From contig JAZBRS010000049.1 in the NCBI GenBank assembly GCA_037176725.1, forward strand, positions 14,402,001 through 14,466,000: a stretch of 64,000 bases of DNA, in the 5' to 3' direction. The notes under the pieces were generated by a model. That model made no database searches. It was given only the letters and a program-made list of their open reading frames with translations, and had not been told where the DNA came from. Positions 33,548 through 44,782 of the stretch are shown here, one piece after another. The DNA comes from Posidonia oceanica (Eukaryota; Streptophyta; Magnoliopsida; Alismatales; Posidoniaceae). Made by a program: the position numbers and the translations under genes. Each line of letters opens with the position of its first letter. Positions within the stretch are counted from its first letter, which is position 1.

Positions 33548-34860
33548 TTGGATGAGATGAGGAAAATGCTCAGTGCATTAGGGGTGCATATCCAGGCTCC
33601 GGCAAACTTTGACATGAGCCGGTTCCCCCCATTTAGATTACCTCCAGGTTTCAAGTACCCCAAGACTCCCAAGTTCAATGGAACCACCAACCCACTCAGC
33701 CACTTGGTGCGGTTCCAAATGGAGTCGGCCCCCTATTTCCATGATTTGGGGCTTGTGGTACACCTATTCTTCTATTCACTCGAAGGAGAGCCAATGGATT
33801 GGTTTCTCACTCTCTCCAAGGAAGACCTCAGCAGCTTTGATTAGATCAGAGAGAGCTTCCTTACAAAGTACCAGCACAAGATAGATCCAAAGCCAACCTT
33901 CCACGACCTAAGCAAGGAGGTCATGAAGCAAGGCGAAAGCTGGGTTACATTCGCCAACAGATGGCGGGAAATGGCAGCCAGATCAGGACTGACCATTCCA
34001 GAGAGACAAGTGGTCCAAACCCTCATTGCAAACACAACTGGACCAATGAAGAAGGGGCTAGTGAATGCGTACTGCCCCAATGTTACGGCTTTATACGAAG
34101 TGGCGGCCTCCGTTAAAGAGAACTTGCATGAATTCATGGAGGAGCCAAAGAAAAGCCAGAAAACACAAGTAATAGAGGGAGTGACCGGAGTCGTCAACAA
34201 GATGAGCCCCGCCCCCAGGCCATTCGATCAAAGGGCTATACTGGCTTCGCAACAGCCGACATGGACCACCCTCCTCCTCAACAGCAAGCCTGGAACCACC
34301 CTCAGCAGCAAGCCTGGAGCCACTCTCCTCCTTAGCAGCCAACATGGAGCCACCCTCCTCAGCAACAGCAAACATGGAGCCGCCCTCCTCAGCAGCAGCC
34401 AGCATGGAATAATCCTCCTCCTCAGCAGCAGATCCGCCCAATGTGGAACACTCCCCGGTGGCAATGGACCAGGGGCAATCAAAACAGCCAAGCCAATAAC
34501 CGAAATCCCCCCAACAACACTGGGAATGAGAGCAGTTATCATAATGTTCCCCCTCCAGTGCCACGAAGAAAGGGGAAAAGAGACCATTACCCTCCTCTAC
34601 CGGTCACACTGGCCGACATGTTCATAGAATTGGAGGAAGCAAAAGTGCTTGAATTCCCACCAGTTAGGTCTGAATTGCCAAATTGTGACTGGAACAAATA
34701 CTGCCCATTTCATAGAATGCATGGTCACAACATCAATGACTGTTGGATCTTCCGGGACATAGTCTATGACATGCTGGAGGCGGATGTGCTTGAATGGGAT
34801 GTCCTGGTCAAAAGAGCCAAACAAAGAAAGCAGGCAGGGACATCCCAGTAGGTCTATAGC
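33548..34860 (+). pseudogene. Element B gag, capsid and zinc-knuckle region
   Basis: The capsid fold is readable: PPGFKYPKTPKFNGTTNP, then FFYSLEGEPMDWFLTLSKED, a TAG (33842-33844), and ESFLTKYQHKIDPKPTFHDL, KQGESWVTFANRWREMAARS, ERQVVQTLIANTTGPMKKGL to about 34080. A glutamine/proline/tryptophan repeat (HPPQQQxW type) spans 34260-34440 with one frame change. The nucleocapsid-like motif YCPFHRMHGHNINDCW with Cys, His, His, Cys is at about 34699-34746 and is intact. Frame ends at 34849-34851. Gag would form particles around the element RNA. Confidence 0.85.
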
Positions 34861-34904
34861 GACCCTCTCCCCAAGCATCAAGTCATGGCATTCCAGGACG
34901 AATA

Positions 34905-35580
34905 GCTCCCTAATCCATCAGAGGATTGGGACAGCCACGTTGAATTAATAGAAGAGGACTGGGATAATCAAGCTGAACAATGGGAGACAATCTCAGATGA
35001 TGACTGGGACAGTGAGGCGGATGAAGGATTAACAGTAAAGGAGCTCCTTAGCCAGTTCAACCTCACCGCAGTAGTGGAGGAGCCACAAAAAGACACAGAG
35101 GAAGAAAACCAGGTTCAGAAAGCCAATCAGCAATTTGAACGGGAAAACATAGTCTTCAAGGATTCAGAGCTTCCACCCCCGCATAAGCAGGAGCTGCCAC
35201 TGGTCATCACAGTGGGAATTAATGATAACGTGCTGCAAGGAGTACTGGTTGACACTAGAGCAAGCCGAAGCCTCAGTTCTCTCTCCACACTTCGGAGCTT
35301 GGGGCTAAATGAGGGCGAGCTGGATAGAACTCCTTTTATGTGCACGGGGTTTGATCAGAAAGACAAATTCGCACTAAGGACAATCCCCATGGAAATCACA
35401 GTTGGTCCTTTGACCAGTATCACTTCGGTGATCATCATGAAGGAGGAAGTCCTGGAGCCACTCATCCTAGGAAGGTCTTGACTAGCAGAGGTCGGGGCTG
35501 TGGCATCTTCAATTCACTAATTGCTAAAATTCAAATATGAAGGAGCGGTTGTCAATATTTCAGCCAACTGACTAGGGATT
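34905..35580 (+). pseudogene. Element B first protease-like domain, active site altered
   Basis: After an acidic Asp/Trp/Glu-rich linker (34911-35060) comes a retropepsin-like fold: PLVITVGINDNVLQGVLVDT, then R-A-S where G-A-S is expected, then SLSTLRSLGL and, near the end, EVLEPLILGRS (the Leu-Gly-Arg flap-strand motif, 35440-35478) followed by a stop. The DTGAS active site therefore reads DTRAS, which should abolish catalysis. A second, intact protease domain follows 700 bp downstream. Between them (35581-35960) lies Ser/Thr/Pro-rich sequence without a fold. Confidence 0.75.
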
Positions 35581-35960
35581 CTATGCACATTCAAGATGCC
35601 AGAGTCACAAATCGCAACCCTTCGGGAGGAGGAGGAGTCACAATGTCTGCCATGGCGAAAATCACCACTATGGGAGCCCAAGTTGCTATCGCCACCAGTC
35701 TCCCCAATCTTCAGAGCTGCGAGGCCACCATCAAGCCAATTGCCAGCCCTCAGCACCTCAATACTCTGGAGCACTACTACTCCATCCTGTCCAAACTTCC
35801 AAGTGCCAACAGAACAGCAAGCTAGGACCACAAAGCCACTAGAGCTTGGCGGATCCACACGGAAGGAGTCCATCTTCGCTTGGCCACTCAAGAAGGGAGC
35901 ATCTAAAGGAAACGAGGCTGCTGCCCCATCACCAGAGGAGGGAGGCTGTTAAATCGAATC

Positions 35961-36640
35961 ATGCCCCCAGCAGAGCAAGCAGGGCCGGTCAGACCTGAAG
36001 TGGGACCCAGGTCGACGGAATATGACATCCTAGAGCAATTAAAGAAGACGCAGGCCAAGATCTCGATCTATGACCTCATAAACAGCTCCAATGAACATCG
36101 AAAAGCTCTGCTAGAAGTGCTAGAGAAGGCCCAAGTCGCCCTAGACATGCCAGCCGAGGAACTCCATATCATAGCTACAGCAGCCTTTGTAGAACCAATC
36201 ATTACTTTTACTGATAGCGAGTTGGTACCAATAGAGAGGAGAAAAGCTCCATTGAATGTAACCATTTCTATAAACAATCACTTAATTTCTGAAGTGCTCA
36301 TAGATACTGGTGCATCGATGAACATATGCTCGTTGAATACAATTCGAGCCTTGGGCGTGAAAGAGGCCTCCCTAACCCCCATTGACATGACGATTGCCGG
36401 GTATGATGACAGCAAGAGAAAAGCGCATGGCAAATGGACCACAAAGATAGGGATAGGACCAGCTCAGCTTCTAACCCAACTAATCGTCATAGACGTCAAT
36501 GTCCCATATTAGATCATCTTGGGGAGACAATGGCTGGACAGTCTAAAAGGAGTATCATCTCCTCGGCACTAATGTCTGAAATTCCCACACAATGGGAAAA
36601 TCATCAAAATAGCAGGAGACATACCAGGCCAATAAGCAGA
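35961..36640 (+). pseudogene. Element B second protease domain, DTGAS intact
   Basis: The frame from MPPAEQAGPVRP includes an Ala/Glu-rich helix region (DLINSSNEHRKALLEVLEKA), then APLNVTISINNHLISEVLID, TGAS at about 36307-36318 and MNICSLNTIRALGVKE. IVIDVNVPY is followed by a TAG (36510-36512), then IILGRQWLDSLKGV in frame. Both hallmarks of retropepsins, DTGAS and the I-L-G-R-x-W-L strand, are present. It would cleave the Gag-Pol precursor. The single TAG lies between them. Confidence 0.8.
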
Positions 36641-37093
36641 GGCAAATGTGATATACCTGCCACACCAGTTCAGTGTGCGAGAAAAGCTGACCTGGGCCGA
36701 AAAAGGCAAGAATATAGTATATATGGTCGAGCTAAGGGACAAGTGGGCTAGGCTTAGGCTATTCCACAAGAAGAAGGAACCCTCCAAAAACAAAGGACCA
36801 TCCATGAATGTAGGGTGGGAAATCATGAGAAGAATTGGCTACAAGAAGGGCCAGGGCTTAGGCCCAGAAGGGAAGGGAATGAAGGAGCCAGTGAAGGCTT
36901 GTGACAGAGAAGGAAGGGGAGGACTCGGTTTCGACCAGTTCCCCGACGGACGACCGTTATACTCAAGGAATCTACAAGGACATTTTACCAACGTAGGGAT
37001 ATTCGATCCGAATTCATCCCCCTGGCAAATATTATTTTGGCACAATCAACCAAACATACTCTCCAAAGTGAAGAGGACACAGCCGACGTAAAC
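36641..37093 (+). pseudogene. Element B G-patch region
   Basis: Frame continues with YLPHQFSVREKLTWAEKGKN. A G-patch-like motif spans about 36820-36933: GWEIMRRIGYKKGQGLGPEG followed by KGMKEPV and GRGGLGF. G-patch is a glycine-rich nucleic-acid-binding module; in some retroviruses it follows the protease. Frame ends at 37089-37091. Confidence 0.75.
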
Positions 37094-37109
37094 ATTTCCG
37101 GCTTATTCC

Positions 37110-37265
37110 AAACACTTGAATTGCCAGCAAAACCTCACGAAGGTCAGACTGCAAGAGAGTTGACAGCAAAGCCACATGAAGGCTAGACTGTTGCAGCAAA
37201 ACCCCACAAGGGTCAGACTGCAAAAGAGTTGCCAGCAAAACCTCACGAAGGTCAGACTGCAACAT
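37110..37265 (+). repeat. ~40-bp coding tandem repeat
   Basis: The phrase CAGCAAAACCTCACGAAGGT plus CAGACTGCAA recurs four times (third copy CAAAACCCCACAAGG). It is translated as a Lys-Pro-His-Glu-Gly-Gln-Thr-Ala repeat. Confidence 0.85.
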
Positions 37266-37275
37266 CATCGCCACC

Positions 37276-37450
37276 ACTGTTAGGTGCACCGGCCCCCGAA
37301 CCTCCGGATCGGCCACTTTTTTCTTCTTCGCCCTCTTCTTCCGGCGCCATGGCCCTCGAACCTCCGGATTGGCCACCTCTTTCTGCTTCTCCCTCTTCTT
37401 CCGGCACTGCCGCTTCCAAGCCTCCGCCTCCTCCAGCTCCGGATATCTCT
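37276..37450 (+). repeat. ~60-bp proline/serine repeat in pol linker
   Basis: Three units encode an A-x-E-P-P-D-x-P-(L)-F/S-S-(S)-S-P-S-S-S-G pattern. It makes artefactual frames on the other strand. Confidence 0.8.
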
Positions 37451-37535
37451 TCATCCTTGGAGAAAAGGCCGGGGCAAGTTCTATGAAAGTCACAACGACT
37501 CGTAGACAAGGTTCGCCGCCTCACGGCTGATCTCT

Positions 37536-39074
37536 TTGAAGGGCTGCAACCTCAGAGACCTGAAGTTGACCTCGATCCAGGGGCCGACTATGAGCTTCTC
37601 GAAGATGATGAGAACGTCAATCCTGACGAGCCCACCTAGAGAGGTGCCTACCTCTACTGATGGAGGTAACTCTAGGGGCGTCCCCCTAGATGCTGTAAAT
37701 AAAACTTTGTTTAATTCTACATTGTTTTCATTTCCTAGGAATAAAAGTAATTTGCTTTCTGTTTTCAATAAGGGAGAGGATCACCATGTTAGTTCTAGCA
37801 ACTCGTGGTCAACTTCGACCACCGCTTCCAAAACTGTGCACGTGTGTCATTACACGGAGGCATTGCCTCAAGAGCTGGCTACTGCTAACATGGTCTTCCT
37901 GGTAGAAGAATTTGATAAGTTTGGGAAGTGTGCAGGAATAGAAGCATATGAGCTGGTGAGCTGCAGTGATGAGGAAGAAGATCAAGAGGCAGACTCCGAC
38001 CTCCTTAAGCACCTTATGGACAAATATGATGAGCAAACCAAGGCAGCTGAAGAGGAGACCGTGGAGGTCAACCTGGGAACCACCGAAGAGCCAAAACCAA
38101 TACTCATAAGTGCAAGCCTGAGCCCAGAAGAGCAGGAGGAAATGATCCAAATCTTGAAAGAGTTTATGGATGTGCTAGCCTTCAAATACGAGGATATGCC
38201 TGGACTGCACTCAGCCTTAGTGGAACACCTACTTCCGCTAAACTCTAGAACCAAGCCTGTCAAGCAGAAGCTGAGACGACTAAGGCCGAAACTTGCCCTC
38301 AAAGTCAAAGAGGAGATTGACAAGCTCCACAAAGCAAAATTCATCAGAGTGGTTGTGTACCCCAGCTGGGTCTCAAATATAGTACCAGTGGCCAAGAAGG
38401 ATGGGAAAGTTTGGGTTTGCATTAACTATCGCAACCTCAACGCCGCCTGTCCCAAAGATGACTTCCCTTTGCCACATATTGATTTGCTAGTGGACAATAC
38501 AGTAGGATTTGAGATGCTATCTTTCATGGATGGTTTCTCCGGCTACAAACAGATTAAGCTAGCAGAGGAAGACCAAGAAAAAAGGTCGTTCATCACACCA
38601 TGGGGGACCTACTATTATGTAGTCATGCCATTCGGTCTCAAGAATGCCGACGCAACATATTAGAGAGCGATGATGGCCATCTTCCACGACATGATGCACA
38701 ATTACATGGAAGTGTATGTTGACGACATCTTGGTCAAATCAAGAACAAGGGAGGCACACTTTGAGGCACTGAGAAGGGTACTGAGCAGAGCACGGCAATA
38801 TCAGCTGAAAATGAACCCAAAGAAATGCGTGTTTGGGGTAACTGCCGGGAAGCTACTGGGCTTCATCATCAGCAAAAGACGAATCGAGGTGGACCCACAG
38901 AAGGCCAGAGCAAAAGCACAGATGCCTCCACCCAGAAACATCAAGGAACTCAGAGGACTTATTGGCCGCTTACAATTCATCAGGAGATTCATCTCACAAC
39001 ATGTAGATCGATGTAAGCCATTTTATGAATTACTGAAAGGAGGAAAGGAATTCACCTGGGATGAGAAATGCTAG
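37536..39074 (+). pseudogene. Element B reverse transcriptase
   Basis: An N-terminal linker with an acidic stretch (VSCSDEEEDQEADSDLLKHL, about 37959-38018) leads to the RT: LKEFMDVLAFKYEDMPGL, RRLRPKLALKVKEEIDKL, YPSWVSNIVPVAKKDGKVWV, CINYRNLNAACPKDDFPLP, SFMDGFSGYKQIKLAEED, TPWGTYYYVVMPFGLKNADA. A TAG (38661-38663) stands where Gln is normal (ATY-x-RAM). The active site YVDDILVKS follows at 38715-38741, then NPKKCVFGVTAGKLLGFIIS and LRGLIGRLQFIRRFI. A TAG at 39072 again sits at an expected Gln (EKC-x-EAF). Frames are otherwise continuous, so decay is mild. Confidence 0.92.
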
Positions 39075-39475
39075 GAAGCTTTCGATGAACTCAAAGCATA
39101 TCTCATGGCTTCCCCAGTCTTATCAGCGCTTGTGCCAGGGAAGCCTTTGCTACTCTATGTGGCAGCCACTGCATCATCAATAGGGGTAGTGCTAGCTCAG
39201 CATGATGAAGATGGAAAGAAGGAAAAGGCTATCTACTATCTGAGTAGAACTTTCCTTGGTTATGAAGATAAATATACATCCATAGAAAAGCACTGCTTGG
39301 CCTTGGTATGGGCATCTCAAAAGTTGAGACACTACTTCCTAGCCCATAAAGTCTGTTACATTGCCAAAATGGACCCAATCAAGTATATGTTCGAAAAGCC
39401 AGCCTTCTCTGGAAGGTTGGCAAGATGGCAGATGGCAACTTCTCCTCACTGAATTCGACTTGCAATATGTGTCCC
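39075..39475 (+). pseudogene. Element B first RNase H domain
   Basis: AFDELKAYLMASPVLSALVP, PLLLYVAATASSIGVVLAQH, KAIYYLSRTFLGYEDKYTSI, EKHCLALVWASQKLRHYFL, ending near LARWQMATSPH with a stop. In Tat elements this RT-linked RNase H is usually degenerate. Here the usual first Asp is replaced (LYVAAT rather than L-Y-x-D/S-A-S), consistent with that. Confidence 0.85.
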
Positions 39476-40090
39476 AGAAGGCAGTCAAGGGGTAAGCCAT
39501 TGCAGATCATCTGGCAGAACTACCAATAGAAGATTATCAACCAGTCCGAACAGACTTCCCCGATGAGGAGATACTGGAAATACAGGCCACCGAGTCTCCC
39601 ACTCAACAATGGACTCTCTACTTTGATGGAGCACTCAACAAACAAGGGGCAGGCATTGGGGTAGCACTTCTCACTCCGGAGGGAGTTCTCATTCCTTGAG
39701 CTGTACAGTTAAACTTCGCCGCAAATACCAACAATGTCGCAAATACGAGGCCTTGATCCTCGGACTATGCCTAGCACTGGAGCTAGGGGCAAGGCAGTTG
39801 AAACTCATCAGAGACTCCTAGTTGGTTCTAAGACAAATTCTGAACAAGTATAGAACCCTCAACCCAAGGCTAGAAGAATACAAGGGCATGGCATGCCTCC
39901 TATTGGCACGGTTTCAGCAAGTGGTGTACGTCCACACCCTCCAGAGTCATAACCTCCTAGCGGATGCTCTTGCTTCACTGGCTTCCTCAATCGAGTTCCC
40001 CATCAACATCCGGGAGCAAACCGTAATGGTTCAGCAACACGGGACACCTGCCATTGACTCAACTGAGCCATGGGCCGTGGAGCTTAGATA
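39476..40090 (+). pseudogene. Element B second (archaeal-type) RNase H
   Basis: After AIADHLAELPIEDYQP comes WTLYFDGALNKQGAGIGVAL (first Asp, about 39622), a TGA after LIP, a frameshift near 39735, then YEALILGLCLALELGARQLK (Glu), LIRDS-stop-LVLRQI (expected Gln; second Asp) and HNLLADALASLAS (last Asp, about 39963). Presence of this second RNase H downstream of the RT-linked one identifies the Tat lineage. The first Asp, the Glu and the other two Asp residues are all present, but stops and a frameshift interrupt it. Confidence 0.88.
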
Positions 40091-41393
40091 AAAAGTTGGG
40101 GAACCAAGAGTAGGCATGTTTGAAGTTTGCTACAACATAAAGGATGATGGAAACCCATGGTTCTTTGACATCCAGAACTACATTCAAGATGGGATCTTCC
40201 CCGACTACGCAACTTTACAAGACAAGGAAGCAGTTCGGAGGATGGCTACAAGATACTTCATGAGAGCCGAGGTCCTTTTCAAAAGGTCTTTCAGCGGAAT
40301 AGAGCTGCACTGTGTCACTTATGAGGAGGTCGAAGTTATCATCGGAGAAATGCATGAAGGCATATGTGGAGGACACATCAGTTCTCAATTCATGGCAAAA
40401 ATGATATTGCGTAGAGGATACTACTGGCCCACGATGGAGGCAGATTGTGCAAACAAAGTGAGATGGTGTAGGTAGTGCCAGATCTATGCAGACAGAATAC
40501 ATGCGCCAGCATCAGAATTGAATCCGACCCAAGCAGTGTGGCCCTTCTCTATGTGGGCATTTGATGTCGTCGGAGCATTCGACACTGAAAGCAGAATAGG
40601 TTCATCCTCACAGCCACTGAGTACTTCACCAAATGGGCTGAAGTGGAAGCGTTCACTGAAATCAAAGCTTCAAATCTTTGCAAGTTCGTGCGGAAGAATA
40701 TCATCTCAAGGTTCGGGATCCCAAAGAAATTGGTAGCAGACAATGACGCAATCTTCGTATCCCAAGACTTCAAAAAGCTCTGTAAGAAGTTTAAGATCAA
40801 TTTGCATCATTCGTCGCCATATTACCCCCCAAGGTAATGGGCAAGCTGAAGCTACTAATAAAACATTAATCCGAATCCTTAAGAAAACGGTAGGGGCCAA
40901 GGGACATGACTGGATAGATAAGCTAATTAATACCTTGTGGGCCTATCGAACCTCCATAAGAACCCCTACAGGCCAAACCCCGTTTGCACTTACTTATGGT
41001 ATGGAGACGGTAGTCCCATTTGAGGTCATGGTCCCCTCATTCAGGATACAACTCGACAATGAGATAACTGCCGAGGATAAGAGGCAATTATTAAGTCTAC
41101 AGTTGGATTTGCTAGATGAGAAGTGGTTGCAAGCAGCTGAGCATGCACGCCTCTACCAAGAACGACTTGCAAGAGCATATAAGAAGAAAGTAATTGAACG
41201 TAAATTCAATATTGGTGAATGGGTGCTTAAAGAAATCCTTTCTCGCAAGCATGGGAAACTGAGACCAAATTGGGAAGGGCCATACTTGGTGGTTGAGGCA
41301 TATCCGGGCAATGTTTATTGTTTGGCCAGAGAGGATGGCATTAGGCTTGAATACCCCTGGAATGCACTGCACCTCAAAAGGTACTACCCTTGA
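40091..41393 (+). pseudogene. Element B integrase, three frames
   Basis: Linker and zinc domain: GEMHEGICGGHISSQFMAK (His), RRGYYWPTMEADC and VRWC-x-x-CQIYAD with a TAG (40474) at an expected Gln. Core: WPFSMWAFDVVGAFD (first Asp, about 40568), a frameshift, KFVRKNIISRFGIPKKLVAD with DN (second Asp, about 40740), another frameshift, then PQGNGQAEATNKTL (Glu, about 40850), DWIDKLINTLWAYRTSIRT. C-terminal domain: KFNIGEWVLKEILSRKHGKL, RPNWEGPYLVVEAYPGNVY, ending ALHLKRYYP at 41393. No chromodomain, as expected for Tat. All three catalytic acids are present. Confidence 0.92.
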
Positions 41394-42164
41394 TATGCAC
41401 ACTGAGCCATTAGACTACCCGTGCTTAAGGGCCCTCTGCTGTTGAAGCCTAGGAATCTTGCCTTAGCCTCACCCCACAAACACCTTGTGGGAGAGGGAAA
41501 GGAAATGGTCCCACACTGAGATAGAGGCAAATCATAAGGAGTCCTCTCCCAGTTCATGAATAACAAGTCCACACACAACCCTCGAGTCAGGCGCGTTACC
41601 CTAGTCCAAATTGGGTAGGCATCTAAGGCCAAAACCTAGAAGCACAGAAAAGAGGGGAGTGTACCAAATGAAAGAGTGTCTCGGTTCGTCAAAGAACGAG
41701 TATCAATTGACCGAGCACTCAGAAGGGGTGAGACTACTTGCCAAAATATCTAGAAAAGAAAGCAAAAAGGGTCAGAAAAGAAGGCAACAAAGAAGCTGTC
41801 CATGAGCAAGGAAAAGAAAGAGTGTGGGAAAGACGACAGCAAAGAAGCTGCCCAAGAGTCAAAAACAGAAAAGCTGGAGAAAATTAAGCACGGTAGGAAT
41901 CAACCTTGAACTAGGAGGGGTTTAGGCTTCAAATCTTCAGCCAATATCTTAGGATAGGGCATGGACTTTCCTTCTACCCACATCCTGCACTGAACACCTA
42001 GAGGCAAAGGGCAGAGGCCTAGGTCTAGGGGCAGTTAGGTGCCAAAATAAGCTCGTGGTATTCTCTAACTCTAGGATGCACAAGGGACCAAACTGTCAAG
42101 GTTTTCCAACCATGAGGTCCCAAGTTTTTCCAACTTCCCGGAGGATTCTTCATCTCCCCATAAA

Positions 42165-42330
42165 GCCAAAAATCCAAAAAAATGATAAAATCAAAAATCC
42201 AAAAAATGATAAAATCAAAAATCCAAAAAAATGATAAAATCAAAAATCCAAAAAAAATAATAAAGCCAAAAATCCAAAAAATGATAAAATCAAAAATCCA
42301 AAAAAATGATAAATAAAAAAAATCCAAAAA
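42165..42330. repeat. ~23-bp A-rich tandem array, about 7 copies
   Basis: AAAAATCCAAAAAATGATAA repeated with small length variation. It may act as a poly-A-rich 3' signal for pol or simply be unstable DNA. Confidence 0.9.
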
Positions 42331-42804
42331 TAGTGAATAGGATAAAATTTACCCAACCAACATCATCTCATGAAACTGATAACAAGTAAAGACCAGTGAT
42401 GCGAAATCTAGGACATTTTACGACTCCGCGTCGTACTCGACCCCTCCTATTCAGAACGGTCGCTTGGTATTCACGTACAAGCTAAGACTGGGATCTCAAG
42501 AAGAGACAGTCCCTCGTTTGGCATATCATCTTTAGACAACAAAGCTGAGGCCAATACTTGTTATTCAAAATCTAAGTTTCTCTTAATTTCTTTCCCAGTC
42601 ATAGCATTAGGTTTGCTTAAAGTATGCATTATATATAGATTGTTACCAAGTATCTTGTGACCATGCTGATTTCACAATGTTAAAAATGTTTCTGAGTTTC
42701 CAGAAGGCACTTTGGACTAGGGGCAATCATACCCCTAGATGGACTAACAAATTTGCTAAGGTAATGCAGGAAAACAGCCCAGGAGCATTAAACGAGCAAA
42801 TATC

Positions 42805-42918
42805 AGCGTCCAACGTTAGACGCGCCATCTGAAGCGTATAACGATCAACACAAGGATGTTGGACGACTGATATTCTGCATCTTACGTTATAAGTGCCAGT
42901 TTGAGTGTCTTACGTTTT
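42805..42918. promoter_or_regulatory. Inverted-repeat module downstream of antisense gene 1
   Basis: GCGTCCAACGTTAGACGC with arms to GCGTATAACG, then TGTTGGACG ... GCATCTTACGTTATAAGTGC ... TGTCTTACG. Arms are looser than elsewhere. Confidence 0.5.
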
Positions 42919-43097
42919 AACTGTGACTTAAACTGCAGATTGTTGGGCAGAAGGCTTTTGAGCAAACATCAAAGTCACCAGGGCGTATTTCTAAAATCAG
43001 ACCAATTCAAAACACATGAATAAGGATGAAAATGAAATATATATATATTCCCTTGAAAAGATACATGGTCCCTAAAAATCAATATTACAATGATTGC

Positions 43098-44429
43098 CTA
43101 TCTAACCATCTTCTTCCTTTTTCTGCGCAGCATGTCAACCCACTCCTCAGGTTTGGGTAGTAGTTTCGAATACCACTTCCAATGCGTATCCTCCTGTGGT
43201 AGGCAGCAAGGAGCAGTTAATGGCCCCTCTGAATCATCATGGCGGTCCAGAAACGACCAGAGAGCCCGAATGTAGTACACCATTACTGCATCAGATGGAA
43301 GACTGCGCTCCCGAACCTGAATACGAGGAATAAAGCTCAGCTGAGGCGGCACCCCTTTCTTCTGCCCCACCATCTCAAAGCAATGATGGGAGTTGTACAC
43401 TACAAAGTGGGTGGGCCCTATCAGCTCCAACTCAACTGAAGAGCCTTGTGCCTGTTGCTTATGAGAAAGGGACGTGGAAGGCGCGGAAATATCAATAGGG
43501 GCAGCAGACAAAGTGCAAACTCTTTCCTCAATCAAATCTATCTTCACGGGCCTAAGCCTCAGGAAATGGACCTGCAGCCACTTGGAAAGAAGGAAAGGAG
43601 AGCCTACAAAGTCCTCTCTAATGGAAACACTGGTCAGGCCAAGATATGTGGCAGCAAGAATGGCCACTGAAGGAGAGCACCAGAAATGCTCAGTAAGGCC
43701 TATAAAAAACTCAGTATGGTAGACATCCAAGGAGAAATCCTTGGTGACAAATAAAGTGAGGCCTCTAATTAGTAAATGCAGACACACCAATAGCTGATCC
43801 TGAGAGGCAGATTCCTCAATCCACCGGAAGCTGAAGTACAAATGCACCAAGTTGAGTCTGCAACCTCTGATCACTGGGAAGGTAGGCGGAAGGGTGAAGA
43901 TACGGTCTATATATGTTTGCATATCCGCTGTTCCGTATGGCAATGGGAAGTCAATATCTGGTCGGGCCGCTCCAATCTGAGTTACACCAAGCAAGTTGTG
44001 AACATCCTCCACTAGGATTGTTGCCTCTCAACCCCCAAAGAAGAAAGTATGAGTCTCAGGACTCCAGAAGGCGCATGAGGCGTGAAGCAAGGGCCAATCC
44101 AAGTTTGTGCCCAACAAATCCAGAAGTCCATCAAAGCACGTACGGGCCAAAACAGATTTCTTCTCCCGAGCCCAGAGCACAAAATCCTTCACCCAAGTGG
44201 AGTAGTAGGGAAAATTATTATCAAAGCAAGGTGTCTTGGTGAAGTTGAGAATTTCCTGCAAAGAAGTTCAGAAGCATGAGGAACAAAAAGAGTGTGAAGG
44301 GACCAATGAAGAAGATCATACCTTTCCCGTCTTGATAAGGGACATCATATGCCCTTCAATCTCTTCCAAAGGTTTTACGACCCCCTTCTTGTTGTGCATG
44401 AAGACATTGGGGACTGAGCTAGAAGCCAT
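43098..44429 (-). pseudogene. Antisense gene 1 of element B (DUF7745/PMD-like), two exons
   Basis: Exon 1 44429-44322 encodes MASSSVPNVFMHNKKGVVKP to LIKTGK, then donor GTATGATC. Exon 2 starts after TTCTTTGCAG at 44255 (EILNFTKTPCFDNNFPYYST) and ends KRKKMVR at 43098. Motifs: DWPLLHASCAFWSPETHTFF, a TGA (about 44027), ATILVEDVHNLLGVTQIG, LHLLIRGLTLFVTKDFSLDV, ILAATYLGLTSVSI, FVGSPFLLSKWLQVHFL, FVVYNSHHCFEMVGQ. HTFFF-G-x-E-x-T-I-L-x-E-D-V-x-x-L-L-G is the PMD/DUF7745-type core. One stop in about 420 codons, so it is nearly intact. Function of the family is unproven. Its promoter region holds the 44648-44782 module. Confidence 0.75.
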
Positions 44430-44647
44430 GAAAGCAAAAAAGAAGGAAGGAAGAAGCAAAAATAAGGAAGAAATCAGTGGAAAGGGAAAAGAGCAAGTAT
44501 GCATGAAAAACCAAAGGGGTAGCCAAGTCTTTATAAGCACAGGAGGATCGTCGGAAATCTTTCACGTGGACATTGAGAAAATTTCGCAAGCATTTCGAAA
44601 GATTAGCCAAGAATAGGAAAGGAAAGAAAATTTTCTGGGCTCGCTTC

Positions 44648-44782
44648 GTTGTACGCGAGACTCTACGCGTCCAACGTTAGCTGCGCCATCTGAGGCGTAT
44701 AACGTTTATAGCAGCTACTGGCATTGGACAAAGAAGTTGAAGCGAATAACGTTGGCCGCGCCATCTGAGGCGTATAACGTTT
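44648..44782 (-). promoter_or_regulatory. Inverted-repeat modules upstream of antisense gene 1
   Basis: GTACGCG ... CGCGTCCAACGTTAGCTGCG CCATCTGAGGCGTATAACGT, repeated as GCGAATAACGTTGGCCGCG CCATCTGAGGCGTATAACGT. Situated 220-355 nt upstream of the start codon at 44429. Confidence 0.6.

Larger units (their letters stand above)
41394..43097. other. Spacer after pol in element B
   Basis: No gene seen. Contains an A-rich tandem array (42165-42330), an inverted-repeat region (42805-42918) and a short AT microsatellite (43038-43049). It separates + strand gag-pol from the convergent antisense genes. Confidence 0.7.

Noticed and set aside
33841..34587. - strand frames opposite B gag
   Set aside because: Shadow frames of the glutamine/proline repeat and capsid; the + strand carries the conserved motifs.
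42025..42327. - strand frame with IIFWIFDF repeats
   Set aside because: Direct translation of the 23-bp A-rich array.
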